NCBI GenBank assembly: GCA_947034885.2
Contig: OX344758.2
Location: 21,355,067 to 21,419,066 of the forward strand
Direction of reading: 5' to 3'
DNA length: 64,000 nucleotides
Source: Thuidium tamariscinum
Lineage: Eukaryota > Streptophyta > Bryopsida > Hypnales > Thuidiaceae
Shown one piece after another: positions 23,637 to 34,547 of the stretch. Below the pieces are notes generated by a model. It did not search any database. It was not told where the DNA came from and worked only from the letters and a program-made list of their open reading frames with translations. The first letter of the stretch is position 1; the number at the start of each line of letters is the position of its first letter. Made by a program: the position numbers and the translations under genes.

Positions 23637-24359
23637 ATGCCGTGCGAGAGTGCCACTGTAGATGAAGAATACCGGGTGGTGGTACAACTCCCGAAGACTT
23701 TCTCAGCGCGACGTCGGGACTGTGCGAATGCTCTCGGACGAGCCTGCGCACCCTGCTCTCTCATCTGGAAGCTCCTCTGCTACCTCTTCCTCGCCCTCTT
23801 TGCATTATCCATCTTCTGGTCCTTCTGGTGGATCATCATCCTGGTTTCGTACTGCCAAAAGACACCGGGTCTCGGCCTGGAAGACGTGAGCATCCGCGAG
23901 ATGGTCTTGTATCGAAACTCCACCACCACCACGGCATGGCTTGTGAAGAGCGACATCAACGTCAACCTGACAACGTGGAACCCGAACACGGTGGCTAGGT
24001 GCTTCACCACGTACCGCCGCATGGTGGTGAGCGTCTCTTACAAGGATCAGCTCCTTCTGCGGCAGGAAGTGCCGCTGGGGTTTAAGCTGAAGCCTCAAGG
24101 AAAGCGTCCTGTGGCGATGGACTTGCGGGGGGATGGCTACACCGTGCAGAAAGACCTGGGGTCGCTGTTGCAAGTGGATCTTCAAAACGCCAGCGCTGTG
24201 GACTTGGATTTTTCCTTTTATACTCGGTTCTTAAGGAATGATCACAAGGCCGGATGGATGGGCATGTGCTGCGAATTGGTAGCCAATGCGCCGCAGAATT
24301 CTTCTTCCCAACTGAATTCTACTGGTGGCCTTGTTTGGTCGTCTTGCAGGCCCTGTTAA
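23637..24359 (+). CDS. NDR1/HIN1-like (LEA_2) membrane protein, paralog A
   Basis: An intronless gene of 240 residues. The frame is open upstream to 23538, but the Met at 23637 (MPCESATVDEEY) aligns with the start of paralog C and follows a CAACA context. A charged cytosolic N terminus of about 40 residues precedes one membrane segment (about 43-72). Then comes the LEA_2-like extracytosolic part: GLGLEDVSIREM, VKSDINVNLTTWNPNTV, CFTTYRRM, QEVPLGFKLKP, KAGWMGMCCELVAN and a C-terminal GGLVWSSC. Several Asn-X-Ser/Thr sites are present. The family is single-pass plasma-membrane proteins, some of them defence or salicylic acid regulated; the ligand or partner is unknown. It differs from paralog B almost only in the membrane segment. 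Confidence 0.87.
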   Translation: MPCESATVDEEYRVVVQLPKTFSARRRDCANALGRACAPCSLIWKLLCYLFLALFALSIFWSFWWIIILVSYCQKTPGLGLEDVSIREMVLYRNSTTTTAWLVKSDINVNLTTWNPNTVARCFTTYRRMVVSVSYKDQLLLRQEVPLGFKLKPQGKRPVAMDLRGDGYTVQKDLGSLLQVDLQNASAVDLDFSFYTRFLRNDHKAGWMGMCCELVANAPQNSSSQLNSTGGLVWSSCRPC

Positions 24360-25641
24360 CATCTTTCCCGACGAGCAAATCTTTGCGAGAAAGTGAGAAA
24401 CTATACCAATTCCTGGTCCAGGTGAAGGATCGTAAATCGTTACAGAAGAAATCATAAGCAGGTCTTCTTGTGACTCTGAGAATGATGTCCAGAGCAAACT
24501 GCTGAGAAGTTTGTGGAAGAGCCTAGTGCAAGCATGGCCAGTGAGAGAATGGAGGACAACTTCTAGGAGTGAATATGGTATCTTTATGGGTCACAGAAGA
24601 TCTTTTTAGAAATTAAAGAATCTTCAGTACTTCTAGAATGTTGAATTGGTCGAAATAATTATGGACTTTGTTGGCTTCGGGTAGTTGAGGACAAGTGTAA
24701 ACGAAATGTGAGGATGTTTGAGTAGGCCTTGGCTTACTTTGAAAGTGAACCGGTGCTACAATGCAAATCTTAGGACTCATTGTTTTCCTACTACTTTCAC
24801 TTTGAACATTTTTTAATGTCATATTCAGTGTATCACGGAGACTTGTACCAGTGCCTAGCTTCAATTGGCTTGACTTACTTTCATTCTAAGCATCAGAATT
24901 TGAGGTCCATAATTGAAAGCTCTTGGACTTTAAAAGCGTCCTTCAATGCAAAGGTACATTTTGCTTTCTCATTGCACTAGCAATGAACAAGAAGTTACAT
25001 TTGAAGACATTAATAGTCACTCATTTGAGCAATTTTGGAGCAAATTGTGAGCAAAATGAAGTCATGGAAAGTTTTCTCTTGTAAGGAGATAGGAAATACC
25101 GGGATAGCCAAATTTTCAAAATTTCATCCTAAAAATTGAAATTACTACAAATTTTTGGGATCCAAAAAGTTCACTTCAACTATTGCCAATCTCTAGAGTC
25201 TTTGAATTCTAATCACTCTAGAATTAATTCTATACTCTCTTCTCATATTTTCTTGCTCATTAATCTAGGACATATGTCATAATCTTAATAGTCCCAACCC
25301 TGAAAAGAACCAAAAAACAAACAATTGAGGCTTTAGTTGGAAATCTCTTCAAACCTAGGTTGGAATTACTATACTCCTATAGTTTTGGGTGCTAGAAGTA
25401 GTTGACAATTAATGCCACTACCTTAGCAAAGCTGATTGCAACCCAAAAATTGCTTCTCTTACAAGTTTGGACTCTTTTTACGTTGTAGAAATATGGGCTA
25501 CGTTGGTTTCTCTAGTGATAATGATCATCTACTTATTTGAACCTCCGACAAACATTTTCTTGTACAAAGGACATCAATTTGGCATGAAGAATGTCGATGG
25601 GCTTAGGGAGAAAGGGTGGAGGATATTTGGTTGAGCCTCAA
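24360..25641. other. 3' flank of NHL gene A
   Basis: Noncoding, collinear with 38070-40365 of copy B once the two B-specific insertions are removed. It holds the empty sites for B's elements at 38427 (about 24722-24732) and 39584 (about 25453-25462). Confidence 0.6.
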
Positions 25642-26730
25642 GGGTGATTGCATGAAACACTTGTACTGCTGTGTTGCATCATGTTTTGTGGTGACTAGTT
25701 TTTTAGCCATAACTTTTGTTTTTTAGCTCCAAATGATTCAAAATTTTTAAAATGGCTACTCATAACTATCATACATCATTCAAAAATTTTGAGTATTTAA
25801 AAAAAATATTTTACTATTTTTAAATAGCCCCCGATTTTTTGTCACACATTCCAATTTAGGGTTTTTTAGTATTATTTAGAACCCAAAAAAATGAATTTTG
25901 AGCTGGAATTTTGAGAGGATGTTTTCTTAGTAGAATTGTAGCTTACCTCAAAAGGAATTTCAAAAATAGTCATTTTCATGTGGTGTAGAAGTCTACAAAG
26001 AGACCTTTTTTGTGCTTGCTTTTTGAAACGTGTAAAACATTTTTTTGGTGATTTTCTTGGTCAAGCCTTATCACCAAAAAGTCTTCTCAAATGGCCAATT
26101 TTTATATTTATTTTAAAAAAGGTTTTTTATTTTTATTAATTAAAACATTGAAGTATGTATTTTCTTCACCGGAATTCTATGTGTTCTATGTCCAAAATTC
26201 TAGTGAAGAAAAATACAACTTTAACATTTTAATTTGTAAAAAATAGATTTTTTTTTAATAAAATCTAAAAATTGGCCATTTGAGAAGACTTTTTGGTGAT
26301 AAGGCTTGACCAAGAAAATCACCAAAAGAATGTTTTATATGTTTCAAAAAGCAAGTAGAAAGAAGGTCTCTTTGTGGACTTCTACACATCAAAAAAATGC
26401 CTATTTTTAAAATTCCTTTGGAGATAAGCTATAAGTCTACTAATAGAATATCCACTCAAATATCCAGCTCAAAATTCGGTTTTTTGGGTTCTAAATAGTA
26501 CTAAAAACCCCACAATGTCAAAGTGTGACAAATTAACAAAATTGAATTTTAAATATCAAATGATTTTTTTAAATTTGTAAAAAATAAGGATAATAATGTG
26601 AGTCAAGATATCTAGGAAGCCTTTTTTTAAATTTTTGGCACTTAGTTTTTTATTCAAAAGTTAGAGCCATCTTAAAGCGGTCAACCCAAAAAAACGCAAC
26701 AAATAGTACAGGTGTTTCGTGCATTCACCC
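25642..26730. mobile_element. long foldback member of the TTGCAAGAAAC family
   Basis: Left end GGGTGATTGCATGAAACACT, right end GTGTTTCGTGCATTCACCC. Nearly the whole element is one inverted repeat: arm 25642-26120 against arm 26265-26730, around a spacer of about 145 bases. Corresponding blocks are CTTGGTCAAGCCTTATCACC and GGTGATAAGGCTTGACCAAG. TCAA flanks both sides. Copy B lacks the element at about 40368-40380 (empty site). Confidence 0.9.
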
Positions 26731-27011
26731 TCAATTATAATTGCATGTGCAATTGATGCAACAATGACCAATTGTACTCCTTGCCCCAAAGAAAAACCTT
26801 ATTTTTATTGCCATGGTGGGGCTGGTATCCTTCATATGCATTCCAATTGCATCTCCATGGTTAGATTTGCCATTGCAACTGCAAGTAGTATGTTGTCATG
26901 ATGCAACCCAACCCATTTGGTAGTCTAGCATTGATGCATATTGAATTGTAAAACTAATCTCCTAAAACACTACAGAATCAAGGTAGAAAATGTCTTTTGA
27001 ATGACTTTTTA

Positions 27012-27212
27012 GGGTTATTGTACAAACAAACAATGCACCTAGCTATTCATCCAAGAATTTGATCATTTTTGCCTTTTTTGAAGATTATTACACAAACAAA
27101 CAATGCACCTGGCTATTCATCCAAGAATTTGATCATTTTTTACTTTTTATAGGATTATTGGTCAAACAAACAATGCACATATTCATCCAAGAAGAATTTG
27201 ATCATTTTTAAT
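27012..27212. repeat. tandem repeat, about three units of about 70-80 bases
   Basis: The unit ACAAACAATGCACCT...ATTCATCCAAGAA...TTTGATCATTTTT occurs three times here, but only once in copy B (about 40980-41031). Confidence 0.85.
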
Positions 27213-27259
27213 TGACTTCTACTATAATAGGAAGTACGCATCCTAAGTTAAGACTAGTG

Positions 27260-27838
27260 CAAAAAAGAAATGCAATGAAGAGAGTGTCCCAAACTTTACC
27301 TTCTCTTGTGTGCTTTGATATCCACCCTCCTTGATGCACAGGTGGCAGCTTCTTCAGTTGCACTTTCTTTCTTCACTTCAATCCTTTCCCTTGCCTCCAA
27401 CAAGGCCATTTCATGTTTAAGCTTCCTTTGCTCTTAATTCCAGATTGACCTCAAAGTTAGAGAGGTTATGTGAAACACCAAGGTTTTTAGACTTTTCTTT
27501 GTGGCAAGGTTCCCACCAAATGATCCATGAATTAAGGTAAGATCCTTCTTCACTTTTATACTACAACATGGAAAAAATCTGCCAAATGTCTTCTCAGCCA
27601 ATTCTTCGTCACTACTGCCTCCCAATTCTTCCTCCATTTTATCGGGATGCCAAGCATAACTTACCCACGCTGCCACAGAGTTAGGCTCTGCTGTAAGAAA
27701 AAACAAATCTACATTTATGGTGTCCTCTGTTGTAGATTCAGGGAACTCTAACTTCACTTTAGCAAGGGGCGTTGGAAGTATGGTCTCATTTGAACAACCG
27801 AGAGCTTCTGCTTCCAACCTCTCAAAAAGACGGTTCAA
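27260..27838 (-). pseudogene. decayed coding region, copy A
   Basis: The minus strand holds a 134-residue open frame (27434-27838). It has coding-like composition (VAAWVSYAWHPDKMEEELGG, then acidic and lysine-rich stretches). A second frame at about 27270-27424 contains HEMALLEARERIEVKKE. The frames are separated by a stop and no splice arrangement was settled. Copy B has the same DNA at about 41095-41560 with gaps and frame breaks. I do not recognise the protein. It could be exons of a real gene, but the decay in B and the missing continuation favour a relic. Confidence 0.4.
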
Positions 27839-28099
27839 AATTGTGTAATATCAACACTACTTCTCCAATTCTTTCTGGAAAAAAAAGAACAGAAAAAACA
27901 TTACATAACATTTACTAGCATTGGGTGGCTTTGACTTCTCGAGGGTGTGGAATATTTGCCCCCCTAACAGTGTTTCATCAGTAACTACTGAAGTAAGTGG
28001 ATATGTGGAGGATGGAGAAGCTCTTGGGTGTGGAATATGCCACATCCTTCACTATAGAGAGAAGGCAGAGTCATGATGTACTATTGAATGTTATGTACT

Positions 28100-28450
28100 T
28101 TTCTAGAAGATGAGAGAATATTTAGGGTTTACTACAGAATTTGACCCAAATTCCAATACAGTACTAGCACCCTTCCCAAGAGGCGCAGGTTTATGAAAGC
28201 TTCGACAACAACCACAAGCTTGGCACTTCCTTGCATCAAAATCTACAACCCTCTGTACTGAACAAGAATTTTAAAGGCACCAAAATATTAAATGGACTTG
28301 TTTTAAAAAATTGTAGATGTTTGAAACATGATGTACAACTCTCACACTTCAATAACTACATTGTAGATGTACACTAAAGGTAGATATTTGTATAGTGTGA
28401 AGTGTCGGTTAATCAATATGGATCCCCTCAAAAAACCCTTTTTACTATAG
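28100..28450. other. AT-rich DNA right of duplicated segment A
   Basis: No gene or defined repeat end is recognised. Confidence 0.4.
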
Positions 28451-28521
28451 TTTGTCCCAACACCTCAATCCTTTTTTGAATTTTTGCACATTTTTGCTTA
28501 TAACTATGTATAGAAATATCA

Positions 28522-29448
28522 TTAACCCCTAAAGGACTAAGGCATTTTCTCGCTTGAAGACCACTCAAAACTGCCATGTTTTCTACTTCCTCCCCCAAAA
28601 ACAAAAAGAGCAATTTTATTAGAATCTAACCGTAGGATCTTGTAAACTACTTGTCTGAAATCATGTGGTAAAAATTTCATGAATTTTGAACGTGCTGATT
28701 GGAAGATATTAGCATTCAAAGTTAGAAAAAAAAATTTTGAACTCTGACTTGCAATTTTAGATGACTTTGATTGCCATTTGTTGAATTTTTTTGTACTATG
28801 GACCATGAAGTAATTTTTTTTTTCATATTAAACATTTGAGTTGAGAATTAGGGAAAAAAATTTCAAAAAAAAAATACTTGATTTTCATTCATTAAAAAAT
28901 TGTTAAATAGAAGAAAGTCCAAGATTGAACAAAACACTAAGTTGTTAATAACTTTAAGATGTAATTGGAAAACCATGATCCCAACAATGAGCTTGTTCTT
29001 GCAAACATTCTCAACCTTATAAAAAAATAAAATTTGAAAAATTTGAAAAATTGCATTCAAAATGAATTCTATAAGTTATTTTTTGAAGAAGGTGCTTAGA
29101 TTGCCCAAAATACAAGATTGTCCGTAACTTTCTCATTATTAGTCCAAATAAAATGAACCAAAGCTTCGAATGTAGAACAAAACATAATCTTTGAGAAAAA
29201 AAAAAAATTAAAAAAAAATTAAAAAATTTGTGTTTTTTTTTCTGCCCGGTGAACTACTTTTTGGACTTAGAATGGCATAACTTTTGCTTCCAAGCACCAA
29301 TTGAAATAAAAATTATATTTTTGGAAAACTGATTTGATTCCCTGTATTCAAAAGAGTTTTCAAAAAATCATAGCAAAAATTCAAATCACACAAGATTGCC
29401 CAAAATTCCAACTATCCCCCGAGGGGACTTTAGTCCTTTAGGGGTTAA
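28522..29448. mobile_element. TTAA-type element
   Basis: Left end TTAACCCCTAAAGGACTAAG, right end CTTTAGTCCTTTAGGGGTTAA: near-perfect inverted repeats with TTAA on both sides. A subterminal palindrome CCCCCGAGGGGA lies just inside the right end. The interior aligns in inverted orientation with 62012-62902 over most of its length. No coding capacity. Confidence 0.9.
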
Positions 29449-29520
29449 CCAAAATTCTATGAATTTTGTCAGTAAGGAAGGTTGTCTTTTCTAGATTCAA
29501 ATATTACATTGGATGAATAA

Positions 29521-30156
29521 AGATGATTGCATGAAACACCTATGCTATTTGTTGCATTTCTTAATTGTACTCATGAAATAAAAAAATAGTTTTCAAAAAT
29601 CTTAAAAATATTGATAATGTATATACCTTTAAAGTGAAGGTAACCACTAAAGGAAAAGCATAGGAAATTCTCTAAATAGGATAACTAGAAAAGCACCAAA
29701 TCTCAAGAAAATAGACACTTTGATGTTTTAATTTATAAAAAATAGGAAAGAATTTAATAAATAAAGTAATGATTTTTGTATGTCAACTTTAGGGAGATGG
29801 TCATTTACCAAAATAGTCACCAAAATAATATATTTAGAATTCCTTTGGACAATAGCTACAAGTTTGTCTAGAAGATTGTCTCTTCTAAATTTTAGCTCAA
29901 AATTTGTTTCTTTCTAGGGTTCTACTTTGTTAAAAATAAAAATAAAAATTGAATATTGTAATATAAAATTGGAGACTATTTTTAGATAATAAAACATTTT
30001 TTTAATCCAAAAAATTAGACAAGGTATATAATAGTCAAAAGTACCTTTTTAAAAAAAATTTATGGCCTTTGGAGTAAGAATGAAAAAGTTATGACCAAAA
30101 AACAAAGTTAGCTTGTGACGTGCAACATGAAATAGTAAAGGTCTTTCTTACGATCA
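29521..30156. mobile_element. TTGCAAGAAAC-family MITE
   Basis: Left end GATGATTGCATGAAACACC, right end GGTCTTTCTTACGATCA (diverged). It interrupts the MITE at 28451. AATA and AATC flank it, compatible with a decayed 4-bp duplication. Confidence 0.7.
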
Positions 30157-30239
30157 ATCATGAGAAGTTGGACTAAACAATGCCTTGAAGCCCTCCATTC
30201 AACATCCAAAATATAGACATTAGAGCACTTTAGAGGTAA

Positions 30240-30573
30240 CCCTTGAAGGATGGACTGGTAGTTATGAAAATCATGCATTTTGATACCGTGTGACATGTTC
30301 CTTGAATAGGCCAAATATACTCAGTGTAAGTCAAAGTACTATAGAAGATCTCTCCTTTCCACCGCTAATATGGAAGATAAATAGTTGCACTTTTGTCCTA
30401 TAAGAAAAGATTTTTTGTTATTAATTAGCCACAAAACATCCTTGTCGATGTTTAAGGGTTAGATTTGTGCATACCCCAACTTCTAAGTAGTGCGTCATAA
30501 AATGCAAAGTGAAAGCGTCCATGCCAATTGTAGCAATTGCAACAAAGAGGATAATCATCCAAAGAATCAAACC
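30240..30573. other. AT-rich intergenic DNA
   Basis: No gene or repeat end is recognised. Confidence 0.4.
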
Positions 30574-30821
30574 TTAACCTATAAGTGCCCTAGGGGCCAA
30601 AATATTGCCTCTCAATTTTGAAAAATGTCCTTATTTGACTAGTATAATCTTGTCAATGGTAGGTCAAAGGATGTAATCCTTTTCATGTACCTTTGGATAT
30701 GTCTCTACTAACAATTGGTATGGTCACTTAGTGTGGATCTTTTCTTAGGTGATAGTTTGATTGGAATGAGTATAAAAGGGCTTGGATTTTAGAAAGCATG
30801 GGCTCAGCGCTTAGGGGTTAA
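30574..30821. mobile_element. short TTAA-type element
   Basis: 248 bases from TTAACCTATAAGTGCCC to GGCTCAGCGCTTAGGGGTTAA. The inverted ends match imperfectly, and TTAA is on both sides. It is the shortest member of the CCCCTAA-ended group here. Confidence 0.7.
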
Positions 30822-31072
30822 GCATCCATCAGCTGAACCTTCACTTGTACAATATGCTTACACACTCAAAATTTGACACCCTCCTTCCTTCTTAAGAGAA
30901 AAATTACACATCACATGCAACCAACAAAGTAGATTGCAATAACATAAAGCTTGTAGTGCTAAAAAACCAATTTGCTTGTTTCAAATGAAATCAGCATCTC
31001 AAATTGCCTCTCTGCATGTACATTGTCTGTAGTTTTACCTCCCAGTCTTCACTACTTTCCTTTCAATAGGAG

Positions 31073-31650
31073 ACTCTAAAATGGATATGTGTTGATGAGG
31101 GAATGGACTAATGATTATGTTAGAACTTAATAAGGTTTGGTTCATAATTCTTGAATGGATGGTTAATACTCCTTCAATGGTTGATTTAAGAGCCATGGTG
31201 GGTCTCTTTCTAACTAAGTGGATAGGTGTTCATTAAATTTTTTCAAAATAAGAATTGACAACCCAACTACATTCTTAAGTATGCTAAAAAATCTGAAATT
31301 ATTAATTGACTTAAGCTTCCATTTGAGTTATAGTAAGGGTCACATTTAGGAACCTTTTCTATTATTTTATGCATGCCGCAATACTTGTTTCTGGTAGTGC
31401 CATATTTTTTTTCAGACCACATGTGTGTAGTTTTTGTAAGGGCTACAAGTGAGGAATAGGTGCTTCCCATAAAATTCTTTGAAAATTCACAAGTAATTCA
31501 AAAATGCTCTGAAAAATATGAAACCACTTGCTTTAGATTCCACACTAAAACTTTTTCAAGTGAAAAATAAGTGAATATTTTTAGGCATCTAAAATCCATC
31601 AAAAAGGCCCATCAGCTCTTAAAGTATTACTTTTAGAGTCACCTACCTTA
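31073..31650. mobile_element. AAGGTAGGAGGCTC-family MITE
   Basis: Left end AATAGGAGACTCTAAAATGG, right end TTTTAGAGTCACCTACCTTA. The right half matches the elements at 39584 and 61231 (ATATGAAACCACTTG, CATCAGCTCTTA). Confidence 0.75.
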
Positions 31651-32484
31651 CACTTTTTTAAATATTAAAATTCCAATCATTTAGAGACTTCTTTGTCATG
31701 ATGCCATCAATTACAAAAATTTGATCAATTCTCATCCATTGGATTTTGTGCAGTCGGCCTCGAGGAGAATTGATCCAACCTCTAGGTGTACAGCTACAGA
31801 TCGACTTGAAAATTTCAGCCTCTCTCTCTTCTAGGTTATATGTAGTATTGAATAAATGTAGTTTTTAACCTCAAGGCTTATAAAGATGGAATTGGCCCTT
31901 ATTATAATCTTATTTTATAATAGGGGTTGAAATTTTGTGCAATTGGCCTTAAGGTGAATTAGCCCAACCTCAAGGTGTAAAGCAACCCTTAGATAGAGTA
32001 GGAGGCTAAAATGCAAAGACAGAATGAACGACTAGGGCTAGACTTTTCTACCACAATGTTTGCTCAACTTTGACTAGAACCTACCATGGCTATTCAAGAC
32101 TTCCATGAGCCCTTATTTCATAACCTATTGTTGACTTTTCAATGCTAATGCATCACCATTGCCATTTCAAGTAATTCATTACAACTCACATTAGTGAAAA
32201 ACTGAGGCCTCTAGAGGGCTGCTTCAAAGTGACATCTTTTTAGCATTATCCATGTCACTTTTGTCTCCAAGGAATCATTCATTGTTGGATGTTAGATGAT
32301 TCGACCTCAGATCTAACTACTTGCTAAAAATGGTAGGTCATTGCCAAAGGTATACAGTGGATATGATTATTAAAATCTATTAAAATAGTTTATTAAAGAT
32401 TGTAGAGTTTAATTGATTAAATTGGATATTAAACTTAGAGTCTCTAGTTTTTAATAAATTTATGCGACTTGAAGCTAGATGAGT
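31651..32484. other. AT-rich intergenic DNA
   Basis: Two related stretches occur: GTGCAGTCGGCCTCGAGGAG near 31749 and GTGCAATTGGCCTTAAGGTG near 31935, both followed by CCAACCTC. This is a small direct repeat about 185 bases apart. No gene is recognised. Confidence 0.45.
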
Positions 32485-33065
32485 CATTAACGGCCCTAGA
32501 GCGTGCTGACGTCCAATTTCTAGACCATGAATAGATTTGACATTACTTTTCAATCTCGTTACTACTTGGATGGAAGTCATCCTAATTTTTAGAAATTCTT
32601 TATGAACTTTTTGTTCTATCCAAGGGCTGGATTTGGTATTATCAAAGTGCATAATTTTCTGAAATTACAAATGTGGAAGTATGTCAAGTGGTTGACTTGC
32701 ATTGATTGTAGTTCAAAATCAAATTTGCAAAAATGAGGTCATAGAATTAAAGAACAAAAAAAATTCAAAATACCACATATAAAGAGAACCTCATTTCAAA
32801 CCCACTCCAACAAATTTTACTTAAAAAATGGCAATATTTTTCTTGAAATTGAATTTTGAAGGAATTTTGAAATTTTCCTTTTAAAATTTCTAGAAAGATA
32901 TTGGTGAAAGCATTGGGTAATCTAACTATACGGATGGAATCTAAAACTCAAAATGTATAACTTTTGTTTGTATCACAATACCAAAATATTCTTCCAAATA
33001 GTACTTTATAATGATTTTTTCAAAAACATCAATTTTGGACATGATTCTAGACGTTTTAGGATTAA
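32485..33065 (+). mobile_element. GACGTCCAATT-type TTAA repeat, copy 1
   Basis: About 580 bases from TTAACGGCCCTAGAGCG to CGTTTTAGGATTAA. It is repeated at 41752-42668 (inverted) and 62903-63450 (direct). Shared blocks include AAGTCATCCTAATTT and TTTGCAAAAATGAGGTCATAG. The end containing GACGTCC resembles that of the CCTGAAGCGC-type MITEs. Confidence 0.8.
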
Positions 33066-33174
33066 ATTTTTGTTTTGTTTTGTTTTGAGTTTAATCAAAG
33101 AAAAAAAGAAAAAATCCCTATAGTTGAAGACAATCAACTTCTTATCAAAAGTCGCTTTGATTAGTTAGTGAGAA

Positions 33175-34510
33175 GTTGTGAGGAGGTCTTTATATAAGTA
33201 GGATAGTGGTAGGCTTTACAATGCATATGGGATTTGTGAATTGGAATGAGAAGGAGCTCCACCACTCATAGTTATAGTGAAGAAAAACTAAAAATAATAT
33301 TAAAATCCGAATTTCATGCATCATTTAGCCATAGTATTTGAACTTTTTTGAAGGTTTTTGACATTTCAATGTCAAAGAAAGTATACCTTTAAAAAAATCT
33401 CAAATGAAGACATTCAAAAAAACATATGAACATTTTCTTTGAGCATTTAATTGAATCTCTTTATTTGAGATTTTCTTAAAGGAACATTTTCTTTGACATT
33501 GAAATCTTCCTAAAACATTTTCTTTTAGGGTTTTCAACATTTAGCTTTCTTTGAGCAAATTCATTAAAGATTTTATCTTTCAACATTATGATTTCTTTAT
33601 AAGAATTTTGAATATCTTTGATTTACTTTGAACATTTTCTTTGCATCTTTGAACATTTCCTTGTACATTTTCTATGAAGATTTTCTTTGAAGATTTGATT
33701 AAAGAAAATCAAAATCTCTTTTTTTAAGGATTTCAAACATTTTCTATGAACATTTTTTTTGAAAGAATTGTTTTTTCGAGATTGAAATCTCAAAAGAAGA
33801 GATACTTTAAAATCTTTTTTTGAATCTTATTTCTGAGATTTTTAAAGAAGTTCTTCCTTCAAAAAAAATGTTCTTTGAGTCTCAAACATCTCAAACTTTG
33901 AAAGAAAGATGTTTGAGTCTTTGAAATTTCAATGTCAAAGAAAATGTTTAAAAATCACTATTCAAAGAAATTTCAAAAAAATGTTTTCCCCATTGAATCT
34001 CTTTCTTTGAGATTGAACATCTTCTCTGAGATTGAATCTCAAATATTTCAAAGAAAATGTTTTAAAATAGTTGAAAATTTCTTTGAGATTGAATCTCAAA
34101 CAAATGTTTGAATTTTTTGAAAACATGATGTTTAAAATCCTCAAACATTTCAAAAAAAGTTGTTCCTTGAAATCCTCAAAAATCTCAAAGAAAATATTCT
34201 TTCAAACATCCAATTTGAATTTTGTCCATAACTTTTTTTTGGAGATTTGAAATCTCAAACATATTTTTGGATTGGAAATTTTGCCTCATTACCTAACTTT
34301 TCTTAGTTGGAAGTTTTTTTAAAAAAGTTCAAATACTATGGCTAAACGAGGCATGAAATTTGAATTTGAATACTATTTTTAGACTCTATTCACTATAACT
34401 ATGAGTGGCAGAGCTCCTTCTCCTTCCAATTCACAAATTCCAATCAGGCATGTGCATTGTAAAGCCTACCACTATCCTACTTTTATAAAGACCTTCTCAC
34501 ACCTCCATAA
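33175..34510. mobile_element. large foldback element with simple-repeat core
   Basis: Arms of about 170 bases: GTAGGATAGTGGTAGGCTTT at about 33200 and AAAGCCTACCACTATCCTAC at about 34462, and CATAGTATTTGAACTTTTTT against AAAAAAGTTCAAATACTATG. The core of about 1 kb consists of degenerate TTTCTTTGAGATTGAATCTCAAA-like units on both strands, many of them palindromic. No coding sequence. Confidence 0.85.
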
Positions 34511-34547
34511 TCACCAATTGTCAAAAATCGAAGTCATCCACATTGAT

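Larger units (their letters stand above)
22820..28100 (+). repeat. segmental duplication, copy A
   Basis: Aligns in the same orientation with 36430-41730. Shared blocks, in order: CAATTGCTG...CGATTTC, TTTCTTCCCGGCCTAATCA, GGGGACGTATCGTGG, the whole NHL gene, its 3' flank, the TTGATGCAACAATGA block, the decayed coding region, and GTGTGGAATATGCC near 28031. Copy A holds a private transposon at 25642-26730 and lacks three that are present in B. Confidence 0.9.
28451..30239 (+). mobile_element. CCTGAAGCGC-type MITE split by two other elements
   Basis: Three pieces (28451-28521, 29449-29520, 30157-30239) align in order with the intact copy at 17965-18193: TTTTTTGAATTTTTGCAC, then TTCTAGATTCAA-TATTACAT, then GCCTTGAAGCCCTC-ATTCA. 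The first gap is a TTAA element, the second a TTGCAAGAAAC-family element. Confidence 0.82.

Noticed and set aside
33341..34260. Coding region in the low-complexity core of the foldback element
   Set aside because: Only short frames made of repeated TTTGAGATT-like units; palindromic repeats explain the pattern.
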